Assembly (NCBI GenBank): GCA_903823115.1
Contig: CAIJRN010000053.1
Coordinates: 62,001-126,000, forward strand
DNA: 64,000 nt
Direction: 5' to 3'
Source: an uncultured cyanobacterium
GTDB taxonomy: Bacteria; Cyanobacteriota; Cyanobacteriia; PCC-6307; Cyanobiaceae
Positions 19,012 through 28,287 of this stretch are shown in pieces (within the stretch, counting starts at the first letter, position 1; every line of letters starts with the position of its first letter). Made by a program: the position numbers and the translations under genes. The notes beneath the pieces are model-generated. The model was not told where the DNA came from and did not search any database. It saw only the letters and a list, made by a program, of their open reading frames with translations.

Positions 19012-19476
19012 ATGTGCCTGGCCGTCTCGGGAGAGATTCTCACCATCAGCGATGGCCAGCCACGGCCTGCCTCGCCACTGCCTGCCGGGGCACTGTCTGC
19101 CTCGCCACTGTCTGCCGGGGCACTGCCTGCCTCGCCACTGTCTGCCGGGGCACTGCCTGCCTCGCAAAGGCCTGCCTCGCCATCGCCTGCTGCGCCATGG
19201 CCTGCCGGGCCACCGTCTGAGTTGCCACGGTCTGAGTTGCCAGCTTCTGAGTTGCCCCTCTCTGACTTGCCTCTGAGCGGCCCGGCGCTGGATCCCCTCT
19301 GGCGCGTCGCTGAGGTCGATTTCGGTGGCGTGCGCCAGCAGGTGAGCCTGGCCTGCCTGCCCGAGGCCCGGGTGGGGGACCGGGTGTTGGTGCATGTCGG
19401 TTTTGCCCTCTCGCTGGTCGAGGAGGAGGACGGGGAGTGGGGCGAGCCCCAGGCCGACTGGAACCGCGGCTGTTGA
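19012..19476 (+). CDS. hypC: Hydrogenase chaperone HypC with large repeat insertion
   Basis: HypC/HupF chaperone that carries the Fe(CN)2CO group with HypD and docks it on HoxH. Family members are about 75-110 residues; this one is 154. The N terminus MCLAVSGEIL, with the essential Cys2, and the C-terminal part LWRVAEVDFGGVRQ...SLACLPEARVGDRVLVHVGFAL are both typical. Between them, residues 19-88 are fourteen 15-nt repeats encoding Pro/Ala/Ser/Leu-rich pentapeptides such as PASPL and PAGAL. The reading frame is kept, so a functional protein with a long loop is plausible. It lies 24 bases after hypF. Confidence 0.92.
   Translation: MCLAVSGEILTISDGQPRPASPLPAGALSASPLSAGALPASPLSAGALPASQRPASPSPAAPWPAGPPSELPRSELPASELPLSDLPLSGPALDPLWRVAEVDFGGVRQQVSLACLPEARVGDRVLVHVGFALSLVEEEDGEWGEPQADWNRGC
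19066..19275 (+). repeat. 15-nt x 14 in-frame tandem repeat in hypC
   Basis: Fourteen consecutive 15-nt units from 19066. Early units alternate CCTGCCTCGCCACTG and TCTGCCGGGGCACTG types; later ones drift to TCTGAGTTGCCACGG types. The total is 210 bases, nearly half the gene. Confidence 0.94.
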
Positions 19477-19738
19477 GCCCAGCCTGGCCAGCAGCCTGGG
19501 CTGATCGCGTCCCACCCGAATCCGATCGGCGGCTGCTCACCTCAGCGGCTGGGTCCCCTCGGAACAGGGTCTGGCAGGGCCCGGGGCTCGCCCCTCTCCG
19601 CCCCGGCGCCCCTCTGCGCCCCGGCGCGACTGTTCGCCCTGGCACCCCTCAGTGACTCGAGCCGTAACGACAACCGGTCCGGGGCCGCCAGGCTGCCTAT
19701 AAGAAAGATGGCCAAGCCGCTGAGCGGGGTTCTTGCCC
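19477..19738 (+). promoter_or_regulatory. Spacer and possible promoter upstream of nifJ
   Basis: A 262-base gap between hypC and nifJ. A TATAAG at 19698-19703 could be a -10 element, but no good -35 is visible at the right distance, so this is weak. It is the most likely place for an independent nifJ promoter. No terminator is seen after hypC. Confidence 0.3.
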
Positions 19739-22700
19739 ATGAACGGCGCCGAACTGGTGACCATCGACGGCAATGAGGCCGTCGCCAGGGTGGCCTATCG
19801 CCTCAATGAGGTGATCGCCATCTATCCGATCACCCCCGCCACGCCGATGGCGGAATCGGCCGACGCCTGGAGCGCCCAGGGTCGCCCCAACCTCTGGGGC
19901 ACGGTGCCGGCGGTGGTGCAACTGCAGAGTGAGGCCGGGGCTGCCGGGACGGTGCACGGGGCGCTGCAGGTGGGGGCGCTGACCACCAGCTTCACGGCCA
20001 GCCAGGGGCTGCTGCTGATGATCCCCAACCTCTACAAGTGGGCCGGGGAGCTGACGCCGGTGGTGCTGCAGGTGGCGTCCCGGGCGCTGGCGGCCCAGGG
20101 GTTGTCGATCTTCGGCGATCACAGCGATGTGATGGCGGTGCGGGGCACTGGCTGCGCCGTGCTCGCTTCGGCCTCGGTGCAGGAGGCCGGTGACTTCGCC
20201 GCCATCGCCACCCGGGCCAGCCTCAACGGGCGCCTGCCCACCGTGCACATGTTCGACGGTTTCCGCACCTCCCATGAGATCCAGAAGGTGGCCGCGATCT
20301 CCGATGAGGTGCTGCAGCAACTGGTGCCGATCGACAGGATCAGCGAGCATCGCCGCCGTGCCCTCAGTCCTGAGCACCCGGTGCTGCGCGGCACCTCCCA
20401 GAACCCCGACACCTATTTCCAGGGCCGGGAGTCGGTCAATCCCTTCATCGAGGCTTTCCCGGCCCATCTGCAGGAGGCCCTGGCGGCCTTCGCCGCCCTC
20501 ACCGGCCGCCTCTATCAGCCCTATGAGTACGTGGGGCCTGCCGATGCCGAGCGGTTGCTGGTGCTGATGGGCTCCGGCTGCGAGACCGCCGCGGAGACGC
20601 TGGAGCTGCTCCAGGCGGCCGGCGAGCGGGTGGGACTGCTCAAGGTGCGCCTGTTCCGCCCCTTTGCGGCGGCCCTGTTCGTGGCGGCGCTGCCCGCCAC
20701 GGCGCGGGCCATCGCCGTGCTCGATCGCTGCAAGGAGCCCGGTGCCGTGGGCGAACCGCTCTATCTCGACGTGGTGGCGGCCCTGGCAGAGAGCTGGCCG
20801 GAGCTGCATCCGGAGCGGCCCCTGCCCCAGGTGCTGGGGGGCCGCTACGGCCTGGCCTCCAAGGAGTTCACACCGGCGATGGTCAAGGCCGTCTGTGATC
20901 ATCTGCTCGGCTGCCTTGACCCGGCGATCCCCAGGCCCCTGAACCATTTCAGCGTCGGCATCGACGACGATGTCAGCCATCGCTCCCTGCCGCTGGATCC
21001 CGGCTTCCTCACCGAGGGAATCGACAGCGCCGATCAGGGCCAGGTGCGGGCGATCGTCTACGGCCTGGGCTCCGATGGCACCGTCGGTGGCAACAAGAGC
21101 ACGATCAAGATCATCGGCGAGGGCACCGATCTGTTCGTGCAGGCCTATTTCGTCTACGACTCGAAGAAGTCCGGTTCGATGACGGTCTCCCATCTGCGCT
21201 TCGGGCCGCGGCCGATCCGCTCCACCTATCTGGTGCAGCGACCCACCCTGGTGGCCTGCCATCAATGGGATTTCGTCGATCGCCTTGATCTCACGGCCGG
21301 TCTTGTGGACGGCGGCTGCCTGCTGCTCAACAGCCCCTTCGACGGTCCCGAGAGCTGGCGGCGGCTGCCGGCGCCGCTGCGGGCCGCGATCCGCTCCAAG
21401 CAACTCGACGTCTGGGTGATCAATGCCTACCGGGTGGCCCGTGAGGCCGGCATGGGGCCCCACATCAACACCGTGATGCAGGTGTGCTTTTTCGCCGTCA
21501 GCGGTGTGTTGCCACGCCCGGAGGCGATCGAGCGGATCCGCGCCTCGATCGCGCACACCTACGGCGCCAAGGGGGAGGCGGTGGTGGCCATGAACCTGCG
21601 GGCCGTGGACGCCACCCTCGAGCATCTGCAGCCTCTGGACTGGCGCCATCTGGAAGAGCCGGAGCTGGATCCCGAGGCCCTGAGCGCCGATCCCCTGGCC
21701 ACTGCTCCCTTGGCCACTGCTCCCGCCTTCGTGCGCGAGGTGATCGGCCCTCTGCTGCAGCGCCGCGGCGATCAGCTGCCCGTCAGTGCGATCCCCTGCG
21801 ATGGCACCTGGCCCACCGGCACTGCCCGCTGGGAGAAGCGCAACATCGCCGAGAGCGTGCCGCTGTGGGAGAGCGATCTCTGCGTGCAGTGCGGTAAGTG
21901 CGTGATGGTCTGCCCCCACGCCGTGATCCGCGCCAAGGTGGTGCCAGCCGAGGCCCTGGCGGCCGCCCCCGAAGGCTTCCGCCAGACGGCGGCCCGCGAT
22001 CCTGATTTCGCCGGCCAGGCCTTCACGCTTCAGGTTTCGGCCGAGGACTGCACCGGCTGCAGCCTCTGCGTCGAGGTCTGCCCGGCGCGGGATCGCAGTG
22101 AACCGCGGCGCAAGGCGATCAACATGGTGCCCCAGCGGCCCCTGCGCGAGCGCTCGCGGCTGGACTGGGCCTTCTTCGAGACGCTGCCGGAGGTCCCGCG
22201 CGCTTCCCTCAATCTGCACAAGATCGGCCAGCAACAGTTGCAGCAGCCCCTGTTCGAGTTTTCGGGAGCCTGCGGCGGTTGCGGCGAGACGCCCTACCTC
22301 AAGCTGGCCAGCCAGTTGTTCGGCGATCGCCTGCTGATCGCCAACGCGACGGGGTGCTCGTCGATTTATGGCGGCAACCTGCCCACCACCCCCTGGAGTC
22401 AAAACGCCGAGGGGCGCGGCCCGGCCTGGAGCAATTCGCTGTTCGAGGACAACGCCGAGTTCGGCTTCGGTATGCGGGTGGGGCTGGATCAGCAGCGGCA
22501 GATGGCCCTGGAGCTGCTGGAGCGCCTGGGCCAACCGGTGGCGGATGGGGCTGTGGCGCTTCTTCCCCAGGCCCTGGTGGCGGCGATCAGGGCCGCCGAT
22601 CAGGGTGATGAGGCCGGGATCGTCGAGCAGCGCCGGCGGGTGGCGGATCTCAAGCGGTTGCTGCGGCAGGCCCTGGTGGCGGGGGAGAACCTGGCTGCGT

Positions 22701-23461
22701 TGGGCAGCGAGAGCGAACGGGCCGGATCCGCCGCGGCGCGGCTGCTGGAGCTGGCCGATGCCCTGGTCAAGACCAGCGTCTGGCTGGTGGGCGGCGATGG
22801 CTGGGCCTACGACATCGGCTTCGGCGGCCTCGACCACGTCCTGGCCAGCGGCCGCGATGTCAACGCCCTGGTGCTCGACACCGAGGTGTACTCCAACACC
22901 GGTGGCCAGATGTCGAAGGCGACACCGCGGGGGGCCGTGGCCAAGTTCGCCAGCGCCGGCAAGGCGGCGCCGAAGAAAGATCTGGGCCTGATGGCGATGA
23001 CCTACGGCACCGTCTATGTGGCCAGCGTCGCCATGGGCGCCCGCGATGAACACACCGTGCGCGCCTTCCTCGAAGCCGAGAGCTATCCGGGCCCGTCGCT
23101 GATCCTGGCCTATTCCCACTGCATCGCCCACGGCATCGACATGAGCCAGGGCATGGCTCAGCAGAAGCTGGCGGTGGATTCAGGCCGCTGGCTGCTCTAT
23201 CGCTACGACCCCCGCCGGCTGGAGCGAGGCGAAAACCCCCTGCAGCTCGATGTCAAGGCGGCCAAACGGCCGCTGGCGGAGGCGATGGCCAGCGAGAATC
23301 GCTTCCGCATGCTCGGCTACAGCCAGCCGGAGCGGGCCCGGCAGCTGGCGGCCCAGGCCCAGCTGGAGCTCGATCGCCGCTGGGCCATGTACCGGTCCCT
23401 GGCGGCCCAGCCGGGTGTGCCGGCCCCAGGGGACACCGCACCTGGAGCATTCTCGTCATGA
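19739..23461 (+). CDS. nifJ: Pyruvate:flavodoxin/ferredoxin oxidoreductase
   Basis: Oxidatively decarboxylates pyruvate to acetyl-CoA and reduces flavodoxin or ferredoxin, an oxygen-sensitive route used in cyanobacterial fermentation. The protein is 1240 residues from ATG 19739; a TTG two codons upstream is less likely. It is a single-chain enzyme with the N-terminal pyruvate-binding part (YPITPATPMAE), and two [4Fe-4S] motifs CVQCGKCVMVCP and CTGCSLCVEVCP. The thiamine-diphosphate domain has SGACGGCGETPY, ATGCSSIYGG, GGDGWAYDIGFGGLDHV and VYSNTGGQMSKATPRG. It includes a 15-nt duplication encoding LATAP twice (residues 653-662). The end overlaps the next gene (ATGA). Its place inside the hyp gene run fits a shared electron-disposal role with the Hox hydrogenase. 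Confidence 0.96.
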   Translation: MNGAELVTIDGNEAVARVAYRLNEVIAIYPITPATPMAESADAWSAQGRPNLWGTVPAVVQLQSEAGAAGTVHGALQVGALTTSFTASQGLLLMIPNLYKWAGELTPVVLQVASRALAAQGLSIFGDHSDVMAVRGTGCAVLASASVQEAGDFAAIATRASLNGRLPTVHMFDGFRTSHEIQKVAAISDEVLQQLVPIDRISEHRRRALSPEHPVLRGTSQNPDTYFQGRESVNPFIEAFPAHLQEALAAFAALTGRLYQPYEYVGPADAERLLVLMGSGCETAAETLELLQAAGERVGLLKVRLFRPFAAALFVAALPATARAIAVLDRCKEPGAVGEPLYLDVVAALAESWPELHPERPLPQVLGGRYGLASKEFTPAMVKAVCDHLLGCLDPAIPRPLNHFSVGIDDDVSHRSLPLDPGFLTEGIDSADQGQVRAIVYGLGSDGTVGGNKSTIKIIGEGTDLFVQAYFVYDSKKSGSMTVSHLRFGPRPIRSTYLVQRPTLVACHQWDFVDRLDLTAGLVDGGCLLLNSPFDGPESWRRLPAPLRAAIRSKQLDVWVINAYRVAREAGMGPHINTVMQVCFFAVSGVLPRPEAIERIRASIAHTYGAKGEAVVAMNLRAVDATLEHLQPLDWRHLEEPELDPEALSADPLATAPLATAPAFVREVIGPLLQRRGDQLPVSAIPCDGTWPTGTARWEKRNIAESVPLWESDLCVQCGKCVMVCPHAVIRAKVVPAEALAAAPEGFRQTAARDPDFAGQAFTLQVSAEDCTGCSLCVEVCPARDRSEPRRKAINMVPQRPLRERSRLDWAFFETLPEVPRASLNLHKIGQQQLQQPLFEFSGACGGCGETPYLKLASQLFGDRLLIANATGCSSIYGGNLPTTPWSQNAEGRGPAWSNSLFEDNAEFGFGMRVGLDQQRQMALELLERLGQPVADGAVALLPQALVAAIRAADQGDEAGIVEQRRRVADLKRLLRQALVAGENLAALGSESERAGSAAARLLELADALVKTSVWLVGGDGWAYDIGFGGLDHVLASGRDVNALVLDTEVYSNTGGQMSKATPRGAVAKFASAGKAAPKKDLGLMAMTYGTVYVASVAMGARDEHTVRAFLEAESYPGPSLILAYSHCIAHGIDMSQGMAQQKLAVDSGRWLLYRYDPRRLERGENPLQLDVKAAKRPLAEAMASENRFRMLGYSQPERARQLAAQAQLELDRRWAMYRSLAAQPGVPAPGDTAPGAFSS
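21695..21724 (+). repeat. 15-nt x 2 in-frame duplication in nifJ
   Basis: CTGGCCACTGCTCCC at 21695 is followed at once by TTGGCCACTGCTCCC, encoding LATAP twice, before the ferredoxin-like domain. Confidence 0.85.
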
Positions 23462-24492
23462 GCACCCCTGATCTCTCCACTACCTACCTGGGCCTTGAGC
23501 TCTCCAGTCCCCTGGTGGTGGGGGCGGCGGCACCCCTGAGTGAGGCCATGGACCAGCTCGCTGGCCTGGAGCGCGCCGGGGCGGCGGCGATCGTGCTGCA
23601 TTCGCTGTTCGAGGAGCAGATCGAGCAGGAGCAGCTCCAGCACCATCGCCTCAGCCTGCAGGGCAGCGAGAGCTATGGCGAAGCCCTCAGCTACGTCAGT
23701 GAGCCGTCGCTGTTCCATGTCGGCCATGACCTCTACCTGCGCCACATCGAGCAGGCCCGCCGCCAGCTCGCGATTCCGCTGATCGCCAGCCTCAATGGCC
23801 ACCATCCCGGCAGCTGGGTGCGCTTCGCCCGCCAGATGGAGGCGGCGGGCGCCGATGCGATCGAGCTCAACATCTACAGCCTGCCCACCGATCCGGATCT
23901 CTCCAGTGCGGCGATCGAGGGCCAGGTGGAGGAGATTGTGCGCCAGGTGCGGGCCGAGGTGAGTCTGCCGCTGGCGGTGAAGCTGGGCCCTTTCTTCACC
24001 AACTTCAGCGCCATGGCCAAACGTCTGGCTGCCGCCGGCGCCGATGGCCTGGTGCTGTTCAATCGCTTCTATCAACCCGACATCGACATCGAGTCCCTGG
24101 AACTGCGGCCCAACCTGCTGCTTTCCACCCCCCATGATCTGCGGCTGCCCCTGCGCTGGATCGCCCTGCTGCACGGCCGTCATCCCCTGGATCTGGCCGC
24201 CAGCGGTGGCGTGCATCGCGGCACCGATGTGGTGCGGCTGTTGATGGCGGGCGCCTGCTGCACCCAGGTGGTGGGGGCGCTGCTGCGCCACGGCCCCCAG
24301 AGGATCACCGGGCTGGTCGATGAACTCTGCCAGTGGTTGCAGGAGCACGATCACGGCAGTGTGCGTGAACTGATCGGCTGCATGAGTCAGCGCCGTTGCC
24401 CCGATCCGGCTGAGTATGAGCGGGCCCAGTACATGAAGGCCCTGCAGACGTATCACCTCGATGACGCGATCTCGGCGCCCGGCCCGTGGTGA
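23458..24492 (+). CDS. Dihydroorotate dehydrogenase-like flavoprotein
   Basis: A 344-residue TIM-barrel protein of the dihydroorotate/dihydropyrimidine dehydrogenase superfamily: LSSPLVVGAAAPLSE at the N terminus, LIASLNGHHPGSW, AIELNIYS, LPLAVKLGPFFTNF and ASGGVHRGTDVVRLLMAGA for FMN/phosphate binding. Its true substrate is unknown; the overlap with nifJ (ATGA) suggests a role tied to pyruvate or low-potential electron metabolism rather than housekeeping pyrimidine synthesis. That link is inference. It lacks a membrane-anchor helix. The stop overlaps the GTG start(s) of hypD. Confidence 0.85.
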   Translation: MSTPDLSTTYLGLELSSPLVVGAAAPLSEAMDQLAGLERAGAAAIVLHSLFEEQIEQEQLQHHRLSLQGSESYGEALSYVSEPSLFHVGHDLYLRHIEQARRQLAIPLIASLNGHHPGSWVRFARQMEAAGADAIELNIYSLPTDPDLSSAAIEGQVEEIVRQVRAEVSLPLAVKLGPFFTNFSAMAKRLAAAGADGLVLFNRFYQPDIDIESLELRPNLLLSTPHDLRLPLRWIALLHGRHPLDLAASGGVHRGTDVVRLLMAGACCTQVVGALLRHGPQRITGLVDELCQWLQEHDHGSVRELIGCMSQRRCPDPAEYERAQYMKALQTYHLDDAISAPGPW

Positions 24493-25589
24493 AGCGGGGG
24501 CAGCAGGCTGTCACCGCCGCTGCGGTGGCCGAGCTGACGGCGGACCTGGCCCGCATCACCACCCGGCCCTGGACGCTGATGGAGGTCTGCGGCGGCCAGA
24601 CCCATGCGATCGTGCGCTGGGGGCTGGACCAGTTGCTGCCGCCGGGGATGCGCCTGCTGCATGGCCCCGGCTGCCCGGTGTGTGTCACCCCCGCTGCCAC
24701 CATTGATGCCGCCCTGCAGCTGGCCCGCCGCTCGGAGGTGATCCTCTGCTCCTACGGCGACATGCTGCGGGTGCCGGGTTCCACTCCCGCCGGGGGAGAT
24801 GATCTGCTCGGGGTCCGGGCCGCCGGTGGCGACGTGCGGCTGCTGACGTCGCCCTTGCAGGCCCTGGAGCTGGCCCGCTGCCAGCCCCAGCGCCAGGTGG
24901 TGTTTTTCGCCGTTGGCTTTGAAACCACCGCCCCGGCCACAGCCCTGCTGGCCCGCCAGGCCCTGGCACTGGGCTTGAGCAATCTCTCGCTGCTGCAGGC
25001 CCATGTGCGGGTGGTGCCGGCGATGGAGGCGATCCTCAGCGATAGCGAGCATCAGGTGCAGGGTTTCCTGGCTGCCGGACATGTGGCCGCCGTGATGGGC
25101 ATGGCCGAGCTGCAGCAGCTGGTGGATCGCCGCCGCTTGCCGGTGGTGGTGAGCGGCTTCGAACCGCTCGATCTGATGCGGGGGCTGCTGGCCTGTGTGC
25201 GGCAGCTGGAGGCGGGTGAGGCACGCTTGAGCAATGCCTACCCGGCGGCGGTGCGTTCCGACGGCAATCGGGCGGCGCAGGATCTGCTGGCGGCGGTGTT
25301 TGAGCCCGTGGATCAGCCCTGGCGTGGTCTGGGCCTGATCGCCGGCGGCGGCCTGGCTCTGCGCCCCCCCTACGACCGCCTCGATGCGCGCCAACGCTTC
25401 GATCTGGACGCCAGTGACGCTGCGCCGGAGGCTTCTGAGGTCTGCATCGCCGGAGCGGTGCTGCGGGGTGTGGCGCGGCCCAGCGACTGTCCGGCCTTCG
25501 GATCCAGCTGCAGTCCCGACCATCCCCTCGGGGCGCCGATGGTGTCCAGCGAAGGCGCCTGTGCCGCTTACCACCGCTACCGCCGCTGA
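24486..25589 (+). CDS. hypD: Hydrogenase maturation protein HypD
   Basis: Iron-sulfur scaffold on which the Fe(CN)2CO unit is assembled with HypC and HypE. The 367-residue product has LMEVCGGQTHAIVRWG, HGPGCPVCVTP with the active-site cysteines, FFAVGFETTAPAT, and the C-terminal cluster-ligand region CPAFGSSCSPDHPLGAPMVSSEGACAAYH. Two adjacent GTG codons (24486 and 24489) can start it; both overlap the preceding stop. It is separated from hypC by the nifJ pair, an order worth noting because HypC and HypD act as a complex. Confidence 0.95.
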   Translation: MVKRGQQAVTAAAVAELTADLARITTRPWTLMEVCGGQTHAIVRWGLDQLLPPGMRLLHGPGCPVCVTPAATIDAALQLARRSEVILCSYGDMLRVPGSTPAGGDDLLGVRAAGGDVRLLTSPLQALELARCQPQRQVVFFAVGFETTAPATALLARQALALGLSNLSLLQAHVRVVPAMEAILSDSEHQVQGFLAAGHVAAVMGMAELQQLVDRRRLPVVVSGFEPLDLMRGLLACVRQLEAGEARLSNAYPAAVRSDGNRAAQDLLAAVFEPVDQPWRGLGLIAGGGLALRPPYDRLDARQRFDLDASDAAPEASEVCIAGAVLRGVARPSDCPAFGSSCSPDHPLGAPMVSSEGACAAYHRYRR

Positions 25590-25655
25590 GGCGATGATGG
25601 CGGCGTTGCCGAGGCGGTGCGGCCGAGGCGGCTCTGACATGAGCAGGTGGAATCG

Positions 25656-26645
25656 ATGAGCGAATGCATCCGCCTGGCCCATGGCGGTGGCGGCACCCTG
25701 ATGCAGCAGCTGATTGATCGGGAGTTCCGCTGTCTCTATGCCGATCCGGAGCAGCTGCTGCACGATGCGGCCTGTCTTGAGTTACCCCACGGTCGCCTCG
25801 CCTTCAGCACCGACAGCTACGTGGTGCAGCCCCTGGAGTTCGCCGGCGGCGACATCGGCACGCTGGCGGTCTGCGGCACCGCCAATGACCTGGCGATGGT
25901 GGGGGCCCGTCCGCTGCATCTGAGCCTGGGGCTGATCCTGGAGGAGGGGCTGGAGCTGGCCCTGTTGCGCCGCATCATCGGCTCGCTGATCGCCAGTGCC
26001 CGCGCCTGCGGCGTCACGATCGTGACCGGTGACACCAAGGTGGTGGAGCGGGGCAAAGGGGATCGGATCTTCATCAACACCAGCGGTATCGGCCTGCAGG
26101 AAGCCCCCGAGCCGATCGGGCCGGCGGCGATCACGGCGGGCGATCAGCTGCTGGTCAGCGGCGATCTCGGTCGCCATGGGGTGGCGATCCTGGCGGCCCG
26201 GCACGGGCTGGATCTGCAGCCGCCCCTGGCCAGCGACTGTGCCCCCCTCTGGCCCCTGGTGCAGCAACTGCTGGCGGCGGGGGTGCGGCTGCACGCTTTG
26301 CGCGATCTCACCCGCGGCGGCCTGGCCAGTGCCCTGCAGGAACTGAGCACCGCCGCAAACCTGGAGCTGGTGGTGGAGGAGAGCGCGATCCCGGTGCAGG
26401 CCACGGTGGCCCGCTGTTGTGAGCTGCTCGGCTTCGATCCGCTGCATCTGGCCAACGAGGGCCGCTGCCTGCTGGTGGTGCCCGAGGTGGCCCGAGCAGC
26501 GGCATTGGCGCTGCTGCAGCCCCTCGGCGGCGCCTGGATCGGTGCCGTGGGCCAGCCGGGCCGGCGGGTGCTGCTGCGCACGGCCTTCGGCAGCGAGCGC
26601 CTGCTGGTGCCCCTCAGCGGCGAGTTGCTGCCGCGCATCTGCTGA
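25656..26645 (+). CDS. hypE: Hydrogenase maturation protein HypE
   Basis: ATP-dependent dehydratase that turns its C-terminal thiocarboxamide into thiocyanate, the cyanide donor for the NiFe site. The 329-residue product starts MSECIRLAHGGGG; a GTG at 25647 would add three residues. PurM-like ATP-binding features are present (FSTDSYVVQPLEF, GTANDLAMVGARP, VTGDTKVVERGKGD) and it ends in the required LLPRIC with the terminal Cys. It is the last gene of the plus-strand hydrogenase run, 66 bases after hypD, and converges on hemN with about 29 bases between the stops. Confidence 0.95.
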   Translation: MSECIRLAHGGGGTLMQQLIDREFRCLYADPEQLLHDAACLELPHGRLAFSTDSYVVQPLEFAGGDIGTLAVCGTANDLAMVGARPLHLSLGLILEEGLELALLRRIIGSLIASARACGVTIVTGDTKVVERGKGDRIFINTSGIGLQEAPEPIGPAAITAGDQLLVSGDLGRHGVAILAARHGLDLQPPLASDCAPLWPLVQQLLAAGVRLHALRDLTRGGLASALQELSTAANLELVVEESAIPVQATVARCCELLGFDPLHLANEGRCLLVVPEVARAAALALLQPLGGAWIGAVGQPGRRVLLRTAFGSERLLVPLSGELLPRIC

Positions 26646-26674
26646 GGGACACGGCCCCGCGCCATGCAGCGCCT

Positions 26675-28138
26675 TCAGACCAGCCGTGAGCCGCTGGCCT
26701 GCAGGCGCTGCAGCGGATCGAACACCGCTGCGATCGTGCGGATCAGCCAGCGCCCCTGGGTCGTCACGTTCACCGACAGGCGGCCGTTGTGCTGCTCCAG
26801 CTGCACCAGGCCATCGGCGGCCAGGGCCTGCAGATCCGCCAGTTCCGTCTGGAAATCCGCCAGGGGCACAGTCACGCTGAACTGGCACATCAGCGCCCGG
26901 ATCAGGGCACGGCGCTCGAGCACATCCTGATCGCGCACCTCCAGCCCCCGCTCCACCGGCAGCTGCCCTTCGTCCAGGGCCCGGTAATAGGCCTTGAGAT
27001 CGCGATGGTTCTGGGCGAAGAGATGGTGAAACTGGCTGATCGCCGTCGGGCCCACCCCCAGCAGCTCGAGATCGCCGCCGGTGGTGTAGCCCTGGAAGTT
27101 GCGATGCAGGCTGCCCTGGCGGGCGGCGATCGCCAGGCTGTCGCCGCTCAGGGCGTAGTGATCCATGCCGATGGCGTCATAGCCACAGGCCACCAGCAGC
27201 CGATTGGCGTTGTCGAGCATGGCCAGCCGCTGGCGCTGGTCGGGGAGATCGGCGGTGGCGATCTGGCGCTGCAGCGGCAGCTGCTCGGGCAGGTAGGCGA
27301 AGGAGAACAGCGAAATCCGATCGGGCCGCAGCTCCCGCACCAGCTCCAGGGTGGTCTGGAAGCGATCGGGGGTCTGCAGCGGCAGGCCGCAGATCAGATC
27401 GACGTTGACGCTCTGGAAGTCGGCCTCCCGGATCCAGCCCATCACGCGCCGCAGCTGATCGACCGGCACCACCCGGTTCACCGCCGCCTGCACCTGGGGA
27501 TCGGCATCCTGGATGCCGAAGCTGATGCGGTTGAAGCCGAGCTGCCGCAGGGTCTGGATCTGCTCCCGGTCCACCAGTTCGGGATTCAGCTCGATCGAGG
27601 CCTCCAGATCGGCGTCGAGATCGAAGTGCTGGGCGATCAGCTCCCACAGCTGGGCCAGCTCGGCGTTGTTGAGGTAGTTGGGCGTGCCCCCGCCCCAGTG
27701 CAGCTGGGCCAGGCGCCGCCGCTGCGGCATCTGGGCGCTGATCAGCTCCAGCTCCTTGCCCAGGGCGAGCAGATAGGGCTCCACCACCTTCGAGCCCAGC
27801 TGGGTGGTGATGCGATTGCAGCCGCAATACCAGCAGGCATGGCGGCAGAAGGGCACGTGCACATAGAGCGACAGCGGTGCGCTGGCCGGGGTGGCCAGCT
27901 GCTTCGCCATGTCGCCGGCCCCCACGGCCGTGGTGAAGGCCGAAGCCGTCGGATAGCTGGTGTAGCGGGGGACGGGGCGGTCGTACTTGAGCAGCAGCTC
28001 CAGGGGGCTCAGGCAGGGGCTGGTGGCCAGGGCGCCGGGCTGATCTTCGGCACGGGCGGGGGTCGCACTGGTGCTGGTCGCAATGGTGGCGGTCGCAGTG
28101 GCGGTGCTCAAGGTGGCGGTGCTGGTGAGCGAGGGCAT
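26675..28138 (-). CDS. hemN: Oxygen-independent coproporphyrinogen III oxidase
   Basis: Radical-SAM enzyme that converts coproporphyrinogen III to protoporphyrinogen IX without O2, serving heme, chlorophyll and bilin synthesis under low oxygen. The 487-residue product has the four-Cys signature CRHACWYCGC (C98, C102, C105, C107) and RYTSYPTA at the substrate region, which separates true HemN from HemW. The first 40 residues are a Thr/Ala/Ser-rich low-complexity tail encoded by a degenerate repetitive stretch; translation may start further in. It faces the hydrogenase run and follows heme oxygenase on the same strand, a pairing reminiscent of the micro-oxic chlAII-ho2-hemN set of Synechocystis. 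Confidence 0.93.
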   Translation of the reverse strand: MPSLTSTATLSTATATATIATSTSATPARAEDQPGALATSPCLSPLELLLKYDRPVPRYTSYPTASAFTTAVGAGDMAKQLATPASAPLSLYVHVPFCRHACWYCGCNRITTQLGSKVVEPYLLALGKELELISAQMPQRRRLAQLHWGGGTPNYLNNAELAQLWELIAQHFDLDADLEASIELNPELVDREQIQTLRQLGFNRISFGIQDADPQVQAAVNRVVPVDQLRRVMGWIREADFQSVNVDLICGLPLQTPDRFQTTLELVRELRPDRISLFSFAYLPEQLPLQRQIATADLPDQRQRLAMLDNANRLLVACGYDAIGMDHYALSGDSLAIAARQGSLHRNFQGYTTGGDLELLGVGPTAISQFHHLFAQNHRDLKAYYRALDEGQLPVERGLEVRDQDVLERRALIRALMCQFSVTVPLADFQTELADLQALAADGLVQLEQHNGRLSVNVTTQGRWLIRTIAAVFDPLQRLQASGSRLV

Positions 28139-28287
28139 GGAAGAGGCGGGCAGCAGGGTGAGGGGTCGTGGCGGGCAGCCGTTGCTGTAAGCCGTGGCTT
28201 GAAGCCGTGGTGGTCAGGAGTGGCGGTCACGCGTGGCGATGGAGAGCGCGGCAAGCGCGTCGCCAGGGGGCTCGCCGTTGCGCCGGT
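28139..28287 (-). other. Spacer between heme oxygenase and hemN
   Basis: Gap of 149 bases between the two minus-strand genes. No clear promoter or terminator is visible, so cotranscription is plausible. Confidence 0.35.

Noticed and set aside
18019-19275. Repeat arrays in hypF and hypC considered as CRISPR
   Set aside because: Units are 15 nt with no spacers between them and stay in the reading frame of conserved proteins; no cas genes are nearby.
19697-23131. A 1144-codon open frame on the minus strand opposite nifJ
   Set aside because: Its translation is low-complexity and His/Gly/Arg-rich as expected from antisense of a GC-rich gene; nifJ on the plus strand has full motifs.
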